39,461 nt of DNA from CAZDGV01 sp964505195 (GTDB lineage: Bacteria; Bacteroidota; Bacteroidia; Chitinophagales; Chitinophagaceae). Positions within the stretch are counted from its first letter, which is position 1. Every line of letters starts with the position of its first letter. A program made the translations under genes and the position numbers. Positions 30,709 to 39,461 of the stretch are shown piece by piece. The notes under the pieces are model-generated. The model did not search any database and was not told the origin of the DNA. It saw nothing but the letters and a program-made list of their open reading frames with translations. The DNA lies in contig CAZDGV010000013.1 in NCBI GenBank assembly GCA_964505195.1, positions 1 to 39,461 of the forward strand. The letters are read 5' to 3'.

Positions 30709-33670
30709 TTAAAATGTTACGTTTACGCCGGCTGTGAACGTGCGCATGAGCGGATAAAATTCTGCGTTGGCGTTATTGATTTCAGGATCGAAACCGCGCC
30801 ATGCAGGAGTAAGGGTAAGCAAGTTTTGTCCGCTTACATACACACGCAGATTGGAAATTTTCATTTTGCTCAACATCGATGCGGGCAATGTATAACCAAG
30901 ATTGATGTTTTTAATGCGGAAGAATGCCGCACTACGAATCCACCAGTCGCTCAGCAAGTAGTTATTGCCACCCAAACCGGAAGGCAACAGACGGGGGAAC
31001 GTAGCATTTTGATTATCGGGGCGCCAGTAATCTTTATGGTGATCGAGCAGCGAAGCAGCGAAATCTGCACTAGCAAAAGGAATTGCACCAGTTCCGCTCA
31101 GGTAGTTATCACGCATACCCACTCCCTGTCCGAAAATATTCAGATCAAAATTTCCATAACCAATGTTCAGGTTTACGCTGTATTCATAGCGGGGGAATGC
31201 ATTACCCAGGAAAGTACGGTCATTTGCATCGATGATGCCATCAGGCTTACCATCAGGACCGCTGATATCAGCATACTTCATATCGCCGGGCTTTGTTCCT
31301 GAAGTAGGACTTGGGTTCCAGGGCAAGCCAAACTGAATAGGTGAATTTTTCACATCGTTTGAATCGGCAAAGAATCCAAGTGCACGATAGCCAAAGAAAG
31401 AATTGAGTGCTTGACCTGATGCAGTTCGGATACCATCTCCAATAAAAGGAAGGCCCGGTACCAGTCCGGTAACTTGATTCTTCACGTCGGATACCATCAA
31501 GGTTCCGTCGAAACGCCACTTGCCTACACGCTGCTTGTAGTTAAGTGTAAATTCCCAGCCACGGTTTTCCATGCTACCCGCATTTACAAAAGGATTGGAT
31601 AAACCACCGGCAGAAGCAGGAAGGGTACGCTGTAAAATCATATCATTCAGTGTGCGTACAAAATAATCAGCAGTAACAGTGAAGTGCTTCAGGAAGCTAA
31701 CATCCAAACCAATGTTCCATTGCTGTGAACGCTCCCACTGCAGCTCTGGATTGGGGAATTGCAACAGTGCCAAACCAAAAGTAGTGAGGTTGTTGAAATA
31801 TGCATTGGTACCGTTAAGCGGGTTGTTGTAGAGTGAATTTTGGTAGAAGGCATCGAATACATAGTTATTTGATCCGATGTTCTGATTACCATTTACACCC
31901 ATTGAAGCACGCAGTTTACCAAAGCTGATTACGTCGCTCAGCTTTCCGAAAAACTTCTCACGAGAGAATACCCAGCCGGCAGAAGCCGAACCAAATGTAC
32001 CCCACTGCTTATCGAGCGCCTGAGAAAAACGGCTCGATGCATCGCGNNNNNNNNNNNNNNNNNNNNNNNNNNNNNNNNNNNNNNNNNNNNNNNNNNNNNN
32101 NNNNNNNNNNNNNNNNNNNNNNNNNNNNNNNNNNNNNNNNNNNNNNATCATCGCGCCAGCTTTCATTTAACTGAGTAGTACCAGGCCATGCACCGATAAG
32201 ATCGTAACCGCGGGTAGCAATATTCGGCTGATAGATATCTACGTTTTTAATAAAGGTTTTAGAATAAGGATTTCTTACTTCACGACCCCATGAACCTTCG
32301 ATCTCCAATCCTTTTACCGGCTGGAAATTGAAACCGAAACGCGTGAGCAAATTATTCCCTTCAGACACAGTGGTACCCGCTGCCTCGGCCATTGCGATGG
32401 GGTTACGATTATTGCTTTGTGCAGCATTGCCGTACATGCCCGGTCCGTATTTACCACCACCAATTGCAGGCAAGCCAATGGCTTGACGAATGATGAATTC
32501 CGCACTGCCAGTTGAAGGTGTAGTAGTGAAGTTATTAGTATATGCAAGGTTACCAGTAAGGGTAAGTTTGTCGCTCACTTTAAATTCGGGGTTCATACGC
32601 AAATCATACCGCTTGAAATTGGTGTTTTGCGTTAATCCACGCTGATCGAAGAAAGTGAATGAGGTAAACATATTGAATCGCTCTCCGCCGGTAGTCATTT
32701 GCACGTTATGGTTGTGCATCAATCCGCTGTTGGTAAGTATTTCCCTCAGCCAGTCGGTATCAATGATTTCGAGATTATCCGCTGGATTGGTGCGATATCT
32801 GTCGATCAGCGACTGCGGAAAAGCAAACGCATTTGGATTGCCTGTACGGTTTTGCTCTGCCACATTGCTCAACAGCATGTGATCGATTGCGCTTACACGA
32901 CCAGGGATAGAAGTGAAATCCTGCTTGGTAACAAAATTGTTATAGCTCAGCTGTAATCCCTGCTTTTGCGCACGCTTGGTTTTTACAATGATCACCCCTG
33001 CAGAGGCACGGTTACCATAGATAGCAGTAGAAGCTGCATCTTTCAAAACTGTTACGCTTTCAATGGCGTTGGGATCAATCTGGTTCAAGGCATCCACACC
33101 GGTTCCGGTAGGAAGCTGCAACCCGTCGATGATTACGAGCGGTGTACTATTACCGAGGATGGAGCTCTCACCACGAATGCGGATGCTAGCACCATCGGCG
33201 CCGGGACGGCCCGACTGCTGCTGCACGGTTACGCCGGGCGCAAGACCTTGCAGCACCTGGCTGGCGCTGGAAACCTGACGCTTGGTAAGCGCTGCATTGT
33301 TGAGTGTTACCACCGAACCGGTTAGGTTGGCTTTACGCTGCGTGCCGTAGCCCACCACTACCACTTCGCCGAGGCTTCCCGCAGTAGCTTCAAGACTAAC
33401 TTCTATTACCGCAGCGGTAACAGCAACTTCTTTGTTTTCAAATCCCACACCGGAGAAGACCAGTGTTTCTCCTTTGTTTGCAGTAATTACGAAATTACCG
33501 CCGGAGCTGGTAAGGGTGCCACGCTGGGTTCCCTTTACGGTTACTGACACGCCTTCTGCGGCATTGCCGGAAGCTGCGCTGGTTACCCTGCCGCTTACGC
33601 GGAGTTCCTGCGCTGCCACAGCAAGAGCCGATCCAAAGATCATCAGCAACATGAGCATTCGCTTTTTCAT
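30709..33670 (-). CDS. SusC/RagA-family TonB-dependent outer-membrane transporter (internal assembly gap)
   Basis: This single gene is split by 100 N at 32047-32146. The 5' part gives 508 codons: signal peptide, carboxypeptidase-like regulatory domain (22-95), TonB-box-like EVVVVGYGTQ (102-111), then the plug with IRIRGESSILGNSTPLVIIDG and ESVTVLKDAASTAIYGNRA. The 3' part gives 445 residues of barrel ending LRVYVSGQNLLTLTPAWRGFDPEI...AGVNVTF. The two parts are in different frames across the placeholder, so the true gap must be a multiple of 3 and not 100. The typical length (about 1000-1060 aa) suggests about 50-100 residues are missing. It imports glycan pieces with SusD. It starts 16 bp after the FAD oxidoreductase stop. 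Confidence 0.95.
32047..32146. other. assembly gap, 100 N, inside susC
   Basis: Exactly 100 N. It sits between codons ending WRDD and the conserved DASSRFS barrel motif. 508 complete codons precede the gap and 446 (including the stop) follow, so the true gap must be a multiple of three. Confidence 0.98.
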
Positions 33671-33686
33671 AATCGAAGTTTAGGTT

Positions 33687-35600
33687 TTAGTTATAATTGT
33701 TTGGTTTTACAAAATCTCCTGTGTGGTTCACCTGCAGCGCACTGAAGGGATCCACGGTTTGGTGCAGCAGCACTGCGAGTTCGGCACGGGTAATAGCGCG
33801 GGTTGGCTGATATTGTTTTAAACCCCAGCGCTCCCATGCGCCTTGCACCTGCTGCGCAAAGGCAGCTGGGTTGCTAAACGAAAAAGATGTTTGGGCATTA
33901 AGGGCTTTGCCCAAACTTGCCGAAAAAGCAATTGCCTGTTCTATCGTCAATGGTGCTTTGGTTGCAGCAGGCAATACCAATCCTTCATTTACGATGGGAT
34001 ATATTTCTTCTACGTTTACCGTTGTATCGGGATAAAACCAGGTGCGGTTAGCCCACTGAAAAGGTTCCCCTTTACCACGAAGCATTCCGGTTGCACCAGT
34101 TTTTTGAATAGCAATGAAATGAGGATGCGTAGGTTTTACATCATAATAAGGCATGATGTATGCCCCCGCTTTTAATAGGCTTGATTGAATAGTTCTCACC
34201 GCAACGGCACGCGGCTGTAGCTTTTGTTTTACCGCCCATGCAGCAGTAGCACCCGCTGCTTGTCCGGTTAGCATTACACAGGGCTGTAAGCGTGTAGTAC
34301 CATTTACCACATTGCTCACACTAATACCTTTTTCAGCAACAACCAATCCATCGTGTTTGGCCGGAATGAGTGCGCCGAGCGGAACATTGAAAGAGGGTAC
34401 TGGATAAAAGCCAAGATGCTGTGGCGCTTTGGTGTTTTCACGATGATGATGATCGATGGGATAGTCGCCAACGGATACACCTGTGCGATACAGTGCTTGC
34501 GACTGTTCAAAAGGTGCTGAAATATGTTGCACTTTAAAACGCACCAAGCCTTGTAATCTTCTTCCCTCGCGGTGATAAGGCATCAGCGGTAACTTATCGG
34601 CTGTAGGAAATTCATCATCTGCCAGTGCGAGATTTTTAAAACCAAACTGCGTTTGCAGGAAATAAACAAAGCGCATGGTTTTTGCTTTTGCTTTTTCAAT
34701 GGCAGCCAAACGCTCTGTATGATTCATGGGAATCATATTGATATAAATATCATTGCCCTTGCCCGGCCAGTTGATCATGTATTTACCATTGGGTAGCCTG
34801 CCGTAGTCGAGCATTTTTTTTGCATCCACATTAGAAGTGAGTTTGGAGGGCGTGCTGCAAAACTCATTACAGCAACCGTCGAACTCCATAGGATCATAGT
34901 TGGCCGGCTTTACGATGGTGCAATCTGCTGCAGCGCCATAATCTTTCAGAATGGCCACATAAGTCATGTCCTGAATAATATCATTGCTTTCCGGTACTTG
35001 CACATTTTCGCCGGTGAGATTGCTGGCTTCCATGCCCATATCAAAAGGCACGCGCGCCGAAGCCATTACATCGCCCAGCTCGGTAGCATCGATCACCTGC
35101 TTTGCCATGATGCGGATATTTTTTCCGCTTGCTTCATCAATGAATATAGCACCTACAACGGTTTTGCCCTTTACGATAGATTCTGCAAAACGGTGGCGGT
35201 AATAAATTTTTAAATTAGCTTCCTTAGCTGCCATTTGTTTGAGAATGCTGTCGCCCACATGCGGTTCAAAAAGCGTATTGCTTACCCATCCCGTAGCTAC
35301 TTTTGAAGGACCGCCATACACATTGTACACCTGCGCTCTAAACTCCGACCAAATGCCGGAAGGCATGTTGTGGTTGCCGTCGAACGCAGAAACGCCTGCG
35401 GCTGAAAGCATACCGCCCAGCCAGGTGCTTTGCTCTGCAATGGTGGTTTGCACACCCAAGCGGGCCGACTGAATACCGGCCGCGGTTCCGCTGGTACCGC
35501 CACCCACCACCAGCACATCGGTGTACAGCGTATGCGAAGTTTTGCAGGCAGCAAACGCCAGCAAAAGCAGCAGCATTGGGTATGACAGTGTTTTCATCAT
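33687..35600 (-). CDS. FAD-dependent oxidoreductase lipoprotein with SLH-like C-terminus
   Basis: The 637-residue lipoprotein (lipobox ending AAC, Cys19) has an FAD-binding Rossmann motif VLVVGGGTSGTAAGIQSARLG (about 29-49), then GGMLSAAGVSAFDGN and ATELGDVMASA. The FAD C-terminal block VVAEKGISVSNVVNGTTRLQPCVMLTGQAAG is typical of the FAD_oxidored family common in PULs. After about residue 490 the chain resembles S-layer-homology modules, with the clear ITRAELAVLLHQ motif near residue 610. The substrate is unknown; oxidation or dehydration of a sugar is plausible. The start codon shares one base with the epimerase stop (TAATG), so the two are translationally coupled. Confidence 0.85.
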   Translation of the reverse strand: MMKTLSYPMLLLLLAFAACKTSHTLYTDVLVVGGGTSGTAAGIQSARLGVQTTIAEQSTWLGGMLSAAGVSAFDGNHNMPSGIWSEFRAQVYNVYGGPSKVATGWVSNTLFEPHVGDSILKQMAAKEANLKIYYRHRFAESIVKGKTVVGAIFIDEASGKNIRIMAKQVIDATELGDVMASARVPFDMGMEASNLTGENVQVPESNDIIQDMTYVAILKDYGAAADCTIVKPANYDPMEFDGCCNEFCSTPSKLTSNVDAKKMLDYGRLPNGKYMINWPGKGNDIYINMIPMNHTERLAAIEKAKAKTMRFVYFLQTQFGFKNLALADDEFPTADKLPLMPYHREGRRLQGLVRFKVQHISAPFEQSQALYRTGVSVGDYPIDHHHRENTKAPQHLGFYPVPSFNVPLGALIPAKHDGLVVAEKGISVSNVVNGTTRLQPCVMLTGQAAGATAAWAVKQKLQPRAVAVRTIQSSLLKAGAYIMPYYDVKPTHPHFIAIQKTGATGMLRGKGEPFQWANRTWFYPDTTVNVEEIYPIVNEGLVLPAATKAPLTIEQAIAFSASLGKALNAQTSFSFSNPAAFAQQVQGAWERWGLKQYQPTRAITRAELAVLLHQTVDPFSALQVNHTGDFVKPNNYN

Positions 35601-36808
35601 TAATGGTGATTCTGCTTTTCAAGCGTTTTCCAAACCTGATACAGGGATCTTGGAATATGAAAACATCCTTTCCATTTGCCACCTTTTAAGGGCAGCAATA
35701 CTTCACCGCGGCGATTTAAATAGCCAAACCACTCACCGTATTCCGCATCACGAAAATGTTTCCAGGTATAGTCATGTATTTTTTCAAACCAGGTGGCGCA
35801 ACGTTCATCGCCAGTAAGTGCATGTCCTTTTGCCAATGCTACAAGTGCTTCCACGTGTACCCACCATAATTTCTGATCCCATTCCAATTGCTGCGGCGGG
35901 TGACCATGTGCATCGAGGAAATAAAAAATGCCGCCGTATTGCTTATCCCATCCATATTCGATGGTGTCGAGCATGATGTTGCAGGCTTTTCTAATCAGCT
36001 GCTCATCGCCCATGCGCTTGGCCAGGTCCATAATAAACCACATGGCTTCGATGGCATGACCAGGATTGAGCAGTCGCCCTTCAAAACAATCAGCAAAGCT
36101 TCCGTCCTCATTTACGTTTTCTAAAATCAAGCCCATCGAAGGCTGATAAAATACATCCATCACCTCATGAATCACTTCGGGAATAAACGCATCTACTCTT
36201 TCACTTCCAATTACATGCTCTAGCTCCAATGAGAGGTTGCACAAAATCATGGGTAATGAGAAATTGCGCAGCGGACGTGTACCGGGATAGGCTTTATTAT
36301 ATACTCCTTTCCAGTTATGCCTGCGGCGAAGAATATTTTCAAATGTTTGCAGTGCAATTTGCCGGTATTGTTCATTTGGCGCAGCCTTATCTAAGGCAGC
36401 AAAAGCCATCGTTGCAAAACAATCGCTGAAGATATTGTATGGCTGCACGAGTGGTTTACCATCGGCAGTAAGCGAAAAATACCAGTTGCCCGCTTCATCG
36501 CGGCCATACTTTTCCATGAAGCGCGCTCCGTTCTTTGCTATTTCCAGCCATTCGGGACGCTGTTCAAGATGGTGATACATATAGCTAAAGCACCAAACCT
36601 GTCGGCCTTGGAGCCACATGAATTTATCAGTATCGTACACCGAACCATCTCGGTCGAGGCAAGTGAAAAAACCGCCATGTGCTTTATCTACACTGTGTTT
36701 GAGCCAAAAGGGGAGAATGCGCTGCACCAATTCATCGCGATACATCGCTGCATAGGTTTGCAACGAGGTGGAAGCAGCAGTTTTGGCAATACCGTTAACA
36801 GTCTCCAT
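35600..36808 (-). CDS. AGE-family N-acylglucosamine 2-epimerase
   Basis: The 402-residue cytoplasmic (alpha/alpha)6-barrel protein has HGGFFTCLDRDG, KFMWLQGRQVWCFSYMY, LNPGHAIEAMWFIMD and KLWWVHVEALVA, carrying the conserved Arg and His residues of AGE/RenBP epimerases. The reaction would be interconversion of GlcNAc and ManNAc or of a related aldose pair. No nanA or nanK is nearby, so full sialic-acid catabolism is not shown. ATG 36808 was chosen over an upstream TTG at 36853. It is the first gene of block C, divergent from the ROK repressor with 142 bp between the starts. Confidence 0.9.
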   Translation of the reverse strand: METVNGIAKTAASTSLQTYAAMYRDELVQRILPFWLKHSVDKAHGGFFTCLDRDGSVYDTDKFMWLQGRQVWCFSYMYHHLEQRPEWLEIAKNGARFMEKYGRDEAGNWYFSLTADGKPLVQPYNIFSDCFATMAFAALDKAAPNEQYRQIALQTFENILRRRHNWKGVYNKAYPGTRPLRNFSLPMILCNLSLELEHVIGSERVDAFIPEVIHEVMDVFYQPSMGLILENVNEDGSFADCFEGRLLNPGHAIEAMWFIMDLAKRMGDEQLIRKACNIMLDTIEYGWDKQYGGIFYFLDAHGHPPQQLEWDQKLWWVHVEALVALAKGHALTGDERCATWFEKIHDYTWKHFRDAEYGEWFGYLNRRGEVLLPLKGGKWKGCFHIPRSLYQVWKTLEKQNHH

Positions 36809-36862
36809 ATGGAAGCTTGATATGAAGGCTAAGTTATTATTAATATTTTCCAATTCCCAAAA

Positions 36863-36920
36863 CTTTTTTAAATTTTTTATTTACTAATCGTTTGGGGGGT
36901 TATTTTTTTAAATAGTTGAC
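36863..36920. promoter_or_regulatory. AT-rich control region between block C and the ROK gene, candidate operators
   Basis: CTTTTTTAAATTTTTTAT (36863-36880) and TTTTTTTAAATAGTTGAC (36903-36920) share TTTTTTAAAT, 40 bp apart, in the only non-coding stretch between the ROK gene and the operon it most likely controls. A related T-run/AATTAA sequence is found at 21531-21550. ROK repressors bind AT-rich palindromes, so these are proposed operators; binding is not shown. Confidence 0.4.
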
Positions 36921-36950
36921 CAGAAATGGAAGCTTTCTTACATTAGCAAT

Positions 36951-38189
36951 ATGAGCTCAAAGCACAGTTTGCTAGAAGTGTTTTCAGATGAAACGGTGAC
37001 CGGCGGGGTAGCTTTCAAGAATAAGTCGCTTAAAAAGGCGATTATCAATGAGTTAGATACATCGGGCGACCTTACGATTGCCGATTTGGCGCGGGAACTG
37101 AATATCAGTACCCCTAAAATTACCAGCATGGTGAATGAGCTGATTCAGGACGGCTTGCTGCAGGATTTAGGCAAAATCGACTCCACCGGAGGAAGGCGGG
37201 CCAGTATTTACGGACTGGTGAGCGATGCCTGCTACTTTTTAGGTGTGGATGTAAAAAGATATTATATCAATATCGGGCTCATCGACTTCAAAAAACACAT
37301 GGTGAATGTAGAGGAGAAGATCCCCTACCCGCTTGAAAATACACAGGAGTCGCTGAAAGCATTGTTGGAAGGCATACGAGGTTTCATAGAAAGACAGGGC
37401 ATTGAGCAGGAAAAAATTCTAGGCATCGGCATCAACCTGTCGGGAAGGGTGAATAATATTACGGGGTACAGCTACAGCTACTTTCATTTTCAGGAAGAGC
37501 CGCTTGCGCAGTTTATTGAACATGAGCTGGGAATACGCACTTTTCTAGAAAACGATTCCAATGCGATGGCCTATGGTGAATATTGTAATGGTGTGGTGGA
37601 AAATGAAAAAAATGTGCTGTTCATTAACCTCGACTATGGTACCGGTTCGGGCATTATTCTCAACGGGAAAGTATATTATGGTAAGAGTGGCTTCAGCGGC
37701 GAATTTGGACATATCCCCTTTTACAACAATGAAATTCTTTGCGGCTGTGGCAAAAAAGGATGCTTGGAAACAGAAGTATCCGGACAGGCACTGCTGCGCA
37801 TGGTAAAAGAGAAACTGCAGGCAGGATCCAATTCTGTTTTAAACCAAACCGTTGACAAGCTTGATGCATTGAAGCTGGAAGACCTGATTGAAGCAGCCCG
37901 CAACGAAGATGTATTGATGATTGAGTTACTTGCCGAAATGGGAGAAAAACTCGGCAAGGCACTGGCGTTGCTTATTAATTTGTTCAATCCCGAACTGGTG
38001 ATTTTAGGTGGCACCCTGGCTGCAACGGGCGATTATTTGCGGCTTCCCGCACGCAGTGCAGTGAATAAATATTCACTGAGTTTGGTTAACAGCGATACGC
38101 AGGTAAAGCGCAGTAAGCTGGGCGAAAAAGCCGGTGTAGTAGGCGCTTGTTTGATTGCCCGCAACAAAATGCTTGCAAAAGCACCTTAA
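36951..38189 (+). CDS. ROK-family transcriptional repressor (NagC-like)
   Basis: The 412-residue protein has an N-terminal winged helix (about 25-75: TIADLARELNISTPKITSMVNELIQDG) followed by a ROK sugar-binding domain. Motifs are ILGIGINLSGRVN, FLENDSNAMAYGE, NLDYGTGSGIILNG, GEFGHIPF (Glu251) and the zinc site CGCGKKGC (264-271), then PELVILGGTLA. ROK repressors release DNA on binding a sugar or sugar phosphate, often GlcNAc-6-P. Its position beside the AGE/SusCD operon makes it the probable regulator of this locus. The retained catalytic and zinc residues leave kinase activity possible. It has an open downstream gap of 63 bp before the convergent kinase. Confidence 0.92.
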   Translation: MSSKHSLLEVFSDETVTGGVAFKNKSLKKAIINELDTSGDLTIADLARELNISTPKITSMVNELIQDGLLQDLGKIDSTGGRRASIYGLVSDACYFLGVDVKRYYINIGLIDFKKHMVNVEEKIPYPLENTQESLKALLEGIRGFIERQGIEQEKILGIGINLSGRVNNITGYSYSYFHFQEEPLAQFIEHELGIRTFLENDSNAMAYGEYCNGVVENEKNVLFINLDYGTGSGIILNGKVYYGKSGFSGEFGHIPFYNNEILCGCGKKGCLETEVSGQALLRMVKEKLQAGSNSVLNQTVDKLDALKLEDLIEAARNEDVLMIELLAEMGEKLGKALALLINLFNPELVILGGTLAATGDYLRLPARSAVNKYSLSLVNSDTQVKRSKLGEKAGVVGACLIARNKMLAKAP

Positions 38190-38252
38190 AACAAACTGTG
38201 TTTTAGTAATATAAGCTTCGCAAATACAATTGCGTTGCATTCTCCTTTAAAT

Positions 38253-39461
38253 TTAATGTTCTGATACTGCAGGGAGCGAAAGTGTAAATACTGTTACTTT
38301 TCCAGGCGTACTTTTTGCACTGAGCGTTCCTCCATTTACCAGGGCAAACTCTCTGCTCAGCTTCAAGCCTAGGCCAGTGCCGCTTTCACCTGAAGTGCCC
38401 CGCGTGCTTTGAATGGGAGCATCACCGAAAACAGATTCCAATGTTTCAGCATTCATGCCAATGCCGGTATCGGTAACGGTGACATTTACCTTCCCGTTTT
38501 CTTCAAAAGCACCTACAGCAATGGTGCTCCCTTCATGGGAATACTTGATGGCATTGCTAATAAGGTTGCGTATGATAAGCGATAGCTGATCTTTATCGGA
38601 GTAAGCTGTAATTTCGGTTTCAATATCGTAAGACAAATGAAGTTGTTTGGCCCCTGCAATATCTTCATAAAGCTGACAAACCTCCGGTAAAAAACTTTTC
38701 AATGGAATCAGCTCGGGATGCACTACCGAATCATTCATTTGCACTTTGGCCCAGGCAATCAGGTTGTCGGTCATCTTCATGGTTCGTTCTACCAACTGGC
38801 GCAGCTCCTTGCTGAAATGTTGCAACTGCTCCTTGCTCAGCTCGTGCATATTTTCAAGGATGATGGTTGAGAAAGCCCAGAGCGAATTAAGTGGTGCCCT
38901 TAAATCGTGTGAAACAATACTAAAGAATTTATCCTTGGTGGTATTCAAGGCTTTCAGCTCAGCATTTTGTTCCTGTATAAGCGCATCCTGTGCACGAAGC
39001 ATTTGATTGGACCTTTTTAACTGTGCATTATTTTTTGCAAGCAAGAGTAGTAAGATCAACATTAAAACTGCAGATGATGCAACCACCAGCAGCAAACGAT
39101 TGCGGGATATGATTGCCTGTTGCTGTATTACAGCTTGTGTTTCCAATTTGTTATTCTCATCTTCCAGTTCAAACACCATAGCCACAGACTCTATCAGCTG
39201 ATTGCGGTCTTTCAGCTGCTGCTGTGTAAGCAAATCCTCTGTTGCTCGAAACTGCTGTACAGCTTTCTGCACTTTTTCCTGCTCATTTCGACTGCTGTAT
39301 TCTTCTATCAAAGCAAGATATACCGGCTTCACATATTCATTCAGTGCATTGGTACGAACAAATACTTCTGTTGCTTCCAGCATCGCCAAGCGCTCATTTT
39401 TCATTTGCTTTTTGAGATATATCTCTGCAAGAGCAATGCGCGATTCTGCCTCAGCTACTTT
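38253..39461 (-). CDS. TPR-containing sensor histidine kinase (5' end outside window)
   Basis: The reading frame is open to the window edge at 39461, so the N-terminus is missing. The visible part begins in TPR-like helices (AESRIALAEIYLKKQ, NEYVKPVYLALIEEYSSRNE), then a coiled coil (about 60-100 residues on), one membrane helix (VVASSAVLMLILLLLLA) and a second coiled coil. The HisKA box SHDLRAPLN carries the phosphorylated His. HATPase_c has NLISNAIKYS (N box), DTGIGM (G1) and GTGLGLKL (G2). This architecture, periplasmic TPRs then a single membrane helix, is common in Bacteroidota kinases. No cognate response regulator is seen next to it inside the window. Confidence 0.93.
   Translation of the reverse strand, partial: KVAEAESRIALAEIYLKKQMKNERLAMLEATEVFVRTNALNEYVKPVYLALIEEYSSRNEQEKVQKAVQQFRATEDLLTQQQLKDRNQLIESVAMVFELEDENNKLETQAVIQQQAIISRNRLLLVVASSAVLMLILLLLLAKNNAQLKRSNQMLRAQDALIQEQNAELKALNTTKDKFFSIVSHDLRAPLNSLWAFSTIILENMHELSKEQLQHFSKELRQLVERTMKMTDNLIAWAKVQMNDSVVHPELIPLKSFLPEVCQLYEDIAGAKQLHLSYDIETEITAYSDKDQLSLIIRNLISNAIKYSHEGSTIAVGAFEENGKVNVTVTDTGIGMNAETLESVFGDAPIQSTRGTSGESGTGLGLKLSREFALVNGGTLSAKSTPGKVTVFTLSLPAVSEH

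Noticed and set aside
30709..32166. C-terminal SusC fragment as a separate gene starting at MKAGAM
   Set aside because: The apparent start lies on the far side of the N gap and in a shifted frame; it is the 3' part of the susC gene that starts at 33670.
35600..36808. AGE epimerase as evidence of a sialic-acid catabolic operon
   Set aside because: No NanA lyase, ManNAc kinase or sialidase is present in the window, so only an epimerase of uncertain substrate can be claimed.
38210..38232. CGCAA/TTGCG hairpin between the ROK and kinase genes as a terminator
   Set aside because: Only a 5-bp AT-containing stem with no T-run directly after it on either strand.
1..39461. CRISPR arrays, prophage or insertion-sequence genes
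   Set aside because: No regularly spaced repeats, transposase, integrase or phage structural genes were seen.

Overview
The window looks like chromosomal DNA of a member of the Bacteroidota, most likely Chitinophagaceae or a close relative. The evidence is a SusC/SusD pair, many lipoproteins with short Bacteroidota-type signal peptides, a DUF3050 protein, weak or absent Shine-Dalgarno sites, and several upstream TANNTTTG or TANNTTCG boxes resembling the Bacteroidota -7 promoter element. The assignment rests on gene content only. Two 100-N assembly gaps show it is a scaffold.

Region 1 (1-16.4 kb) is mostly housekeeping and regulation. It opens with the 5' part of a tRNA-Phe gene (minus strand) preceded by a duplicated 21-bp tRNA 5' end. 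Then come a secreted thermonuclease, an L,D-transpeptidase-like protein, a PAP2-like membrane protein behind rpoN, and a small exported protein. Next are an HPt protein, a NarL-type and a LytTR-type response regulator, a DUF3050 protein, a Crp/Fnr regulator, a short SSB with a structured leader, a small zinc-finger protein, a phosphoribosyltransferase, a DUF192-like protein, a WYL regulator, a very large TolB-propeller/amidohydrolase fusion and a CvfB-like S1 protein.

Region 2 (16.5-38.2 kb) is a polysaccharide-utilisation-type locus in three transcription blocks. Block A (minus, 21507 to 16480) encodes an AmpG-like MFS permease, an SGNH esterase, a DUF4434 protein, a GHL10 hydrolase and a phosphodiester glycosidase, with ATGA overlaps. 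Block B (plus, 21613 to 27378) encodes a second GHL10 lipoprotein, a GH92 alpha-mannosidase-like lipoprotein (broken by a gap) and a GH20-like hexosaminidase. Block C (minus, 36808 to 27417) encodes an AGE-family epimerase, an FAD oxidoreductase lipoprotein, SusC (broken by a gap), SusD and a NagX/DUF5009 membrane protein. A divergent ROK repressor (36951 to 38189) is the obvious local regulator. The enzyme mix points to an amino-sugar glycan. Peptide-free peptidoglycan strands are one option (GHL10 is the DigH family, AmpG imports muropeptides). A mannose/GlcNAc N-glycan-type substrate, possibly with phosphodiester-linked GlcNAc, is the other (GH92, GH20, NAGPA). The sequence alone does not decide between them.

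Region 3 (38.25 kb to the end) holds the C-terminal part of a TPR-containing sensor histidine kinase whose 5' end lies outside the window. No stretch longer than 300 bases lacks a gene. The largest gene-poor stretches are 1-264 (tRNA and repeat), 8551-8827 (ssb leader and promoters) and 10488-10783 (one doubtful small ORF and a terminator).
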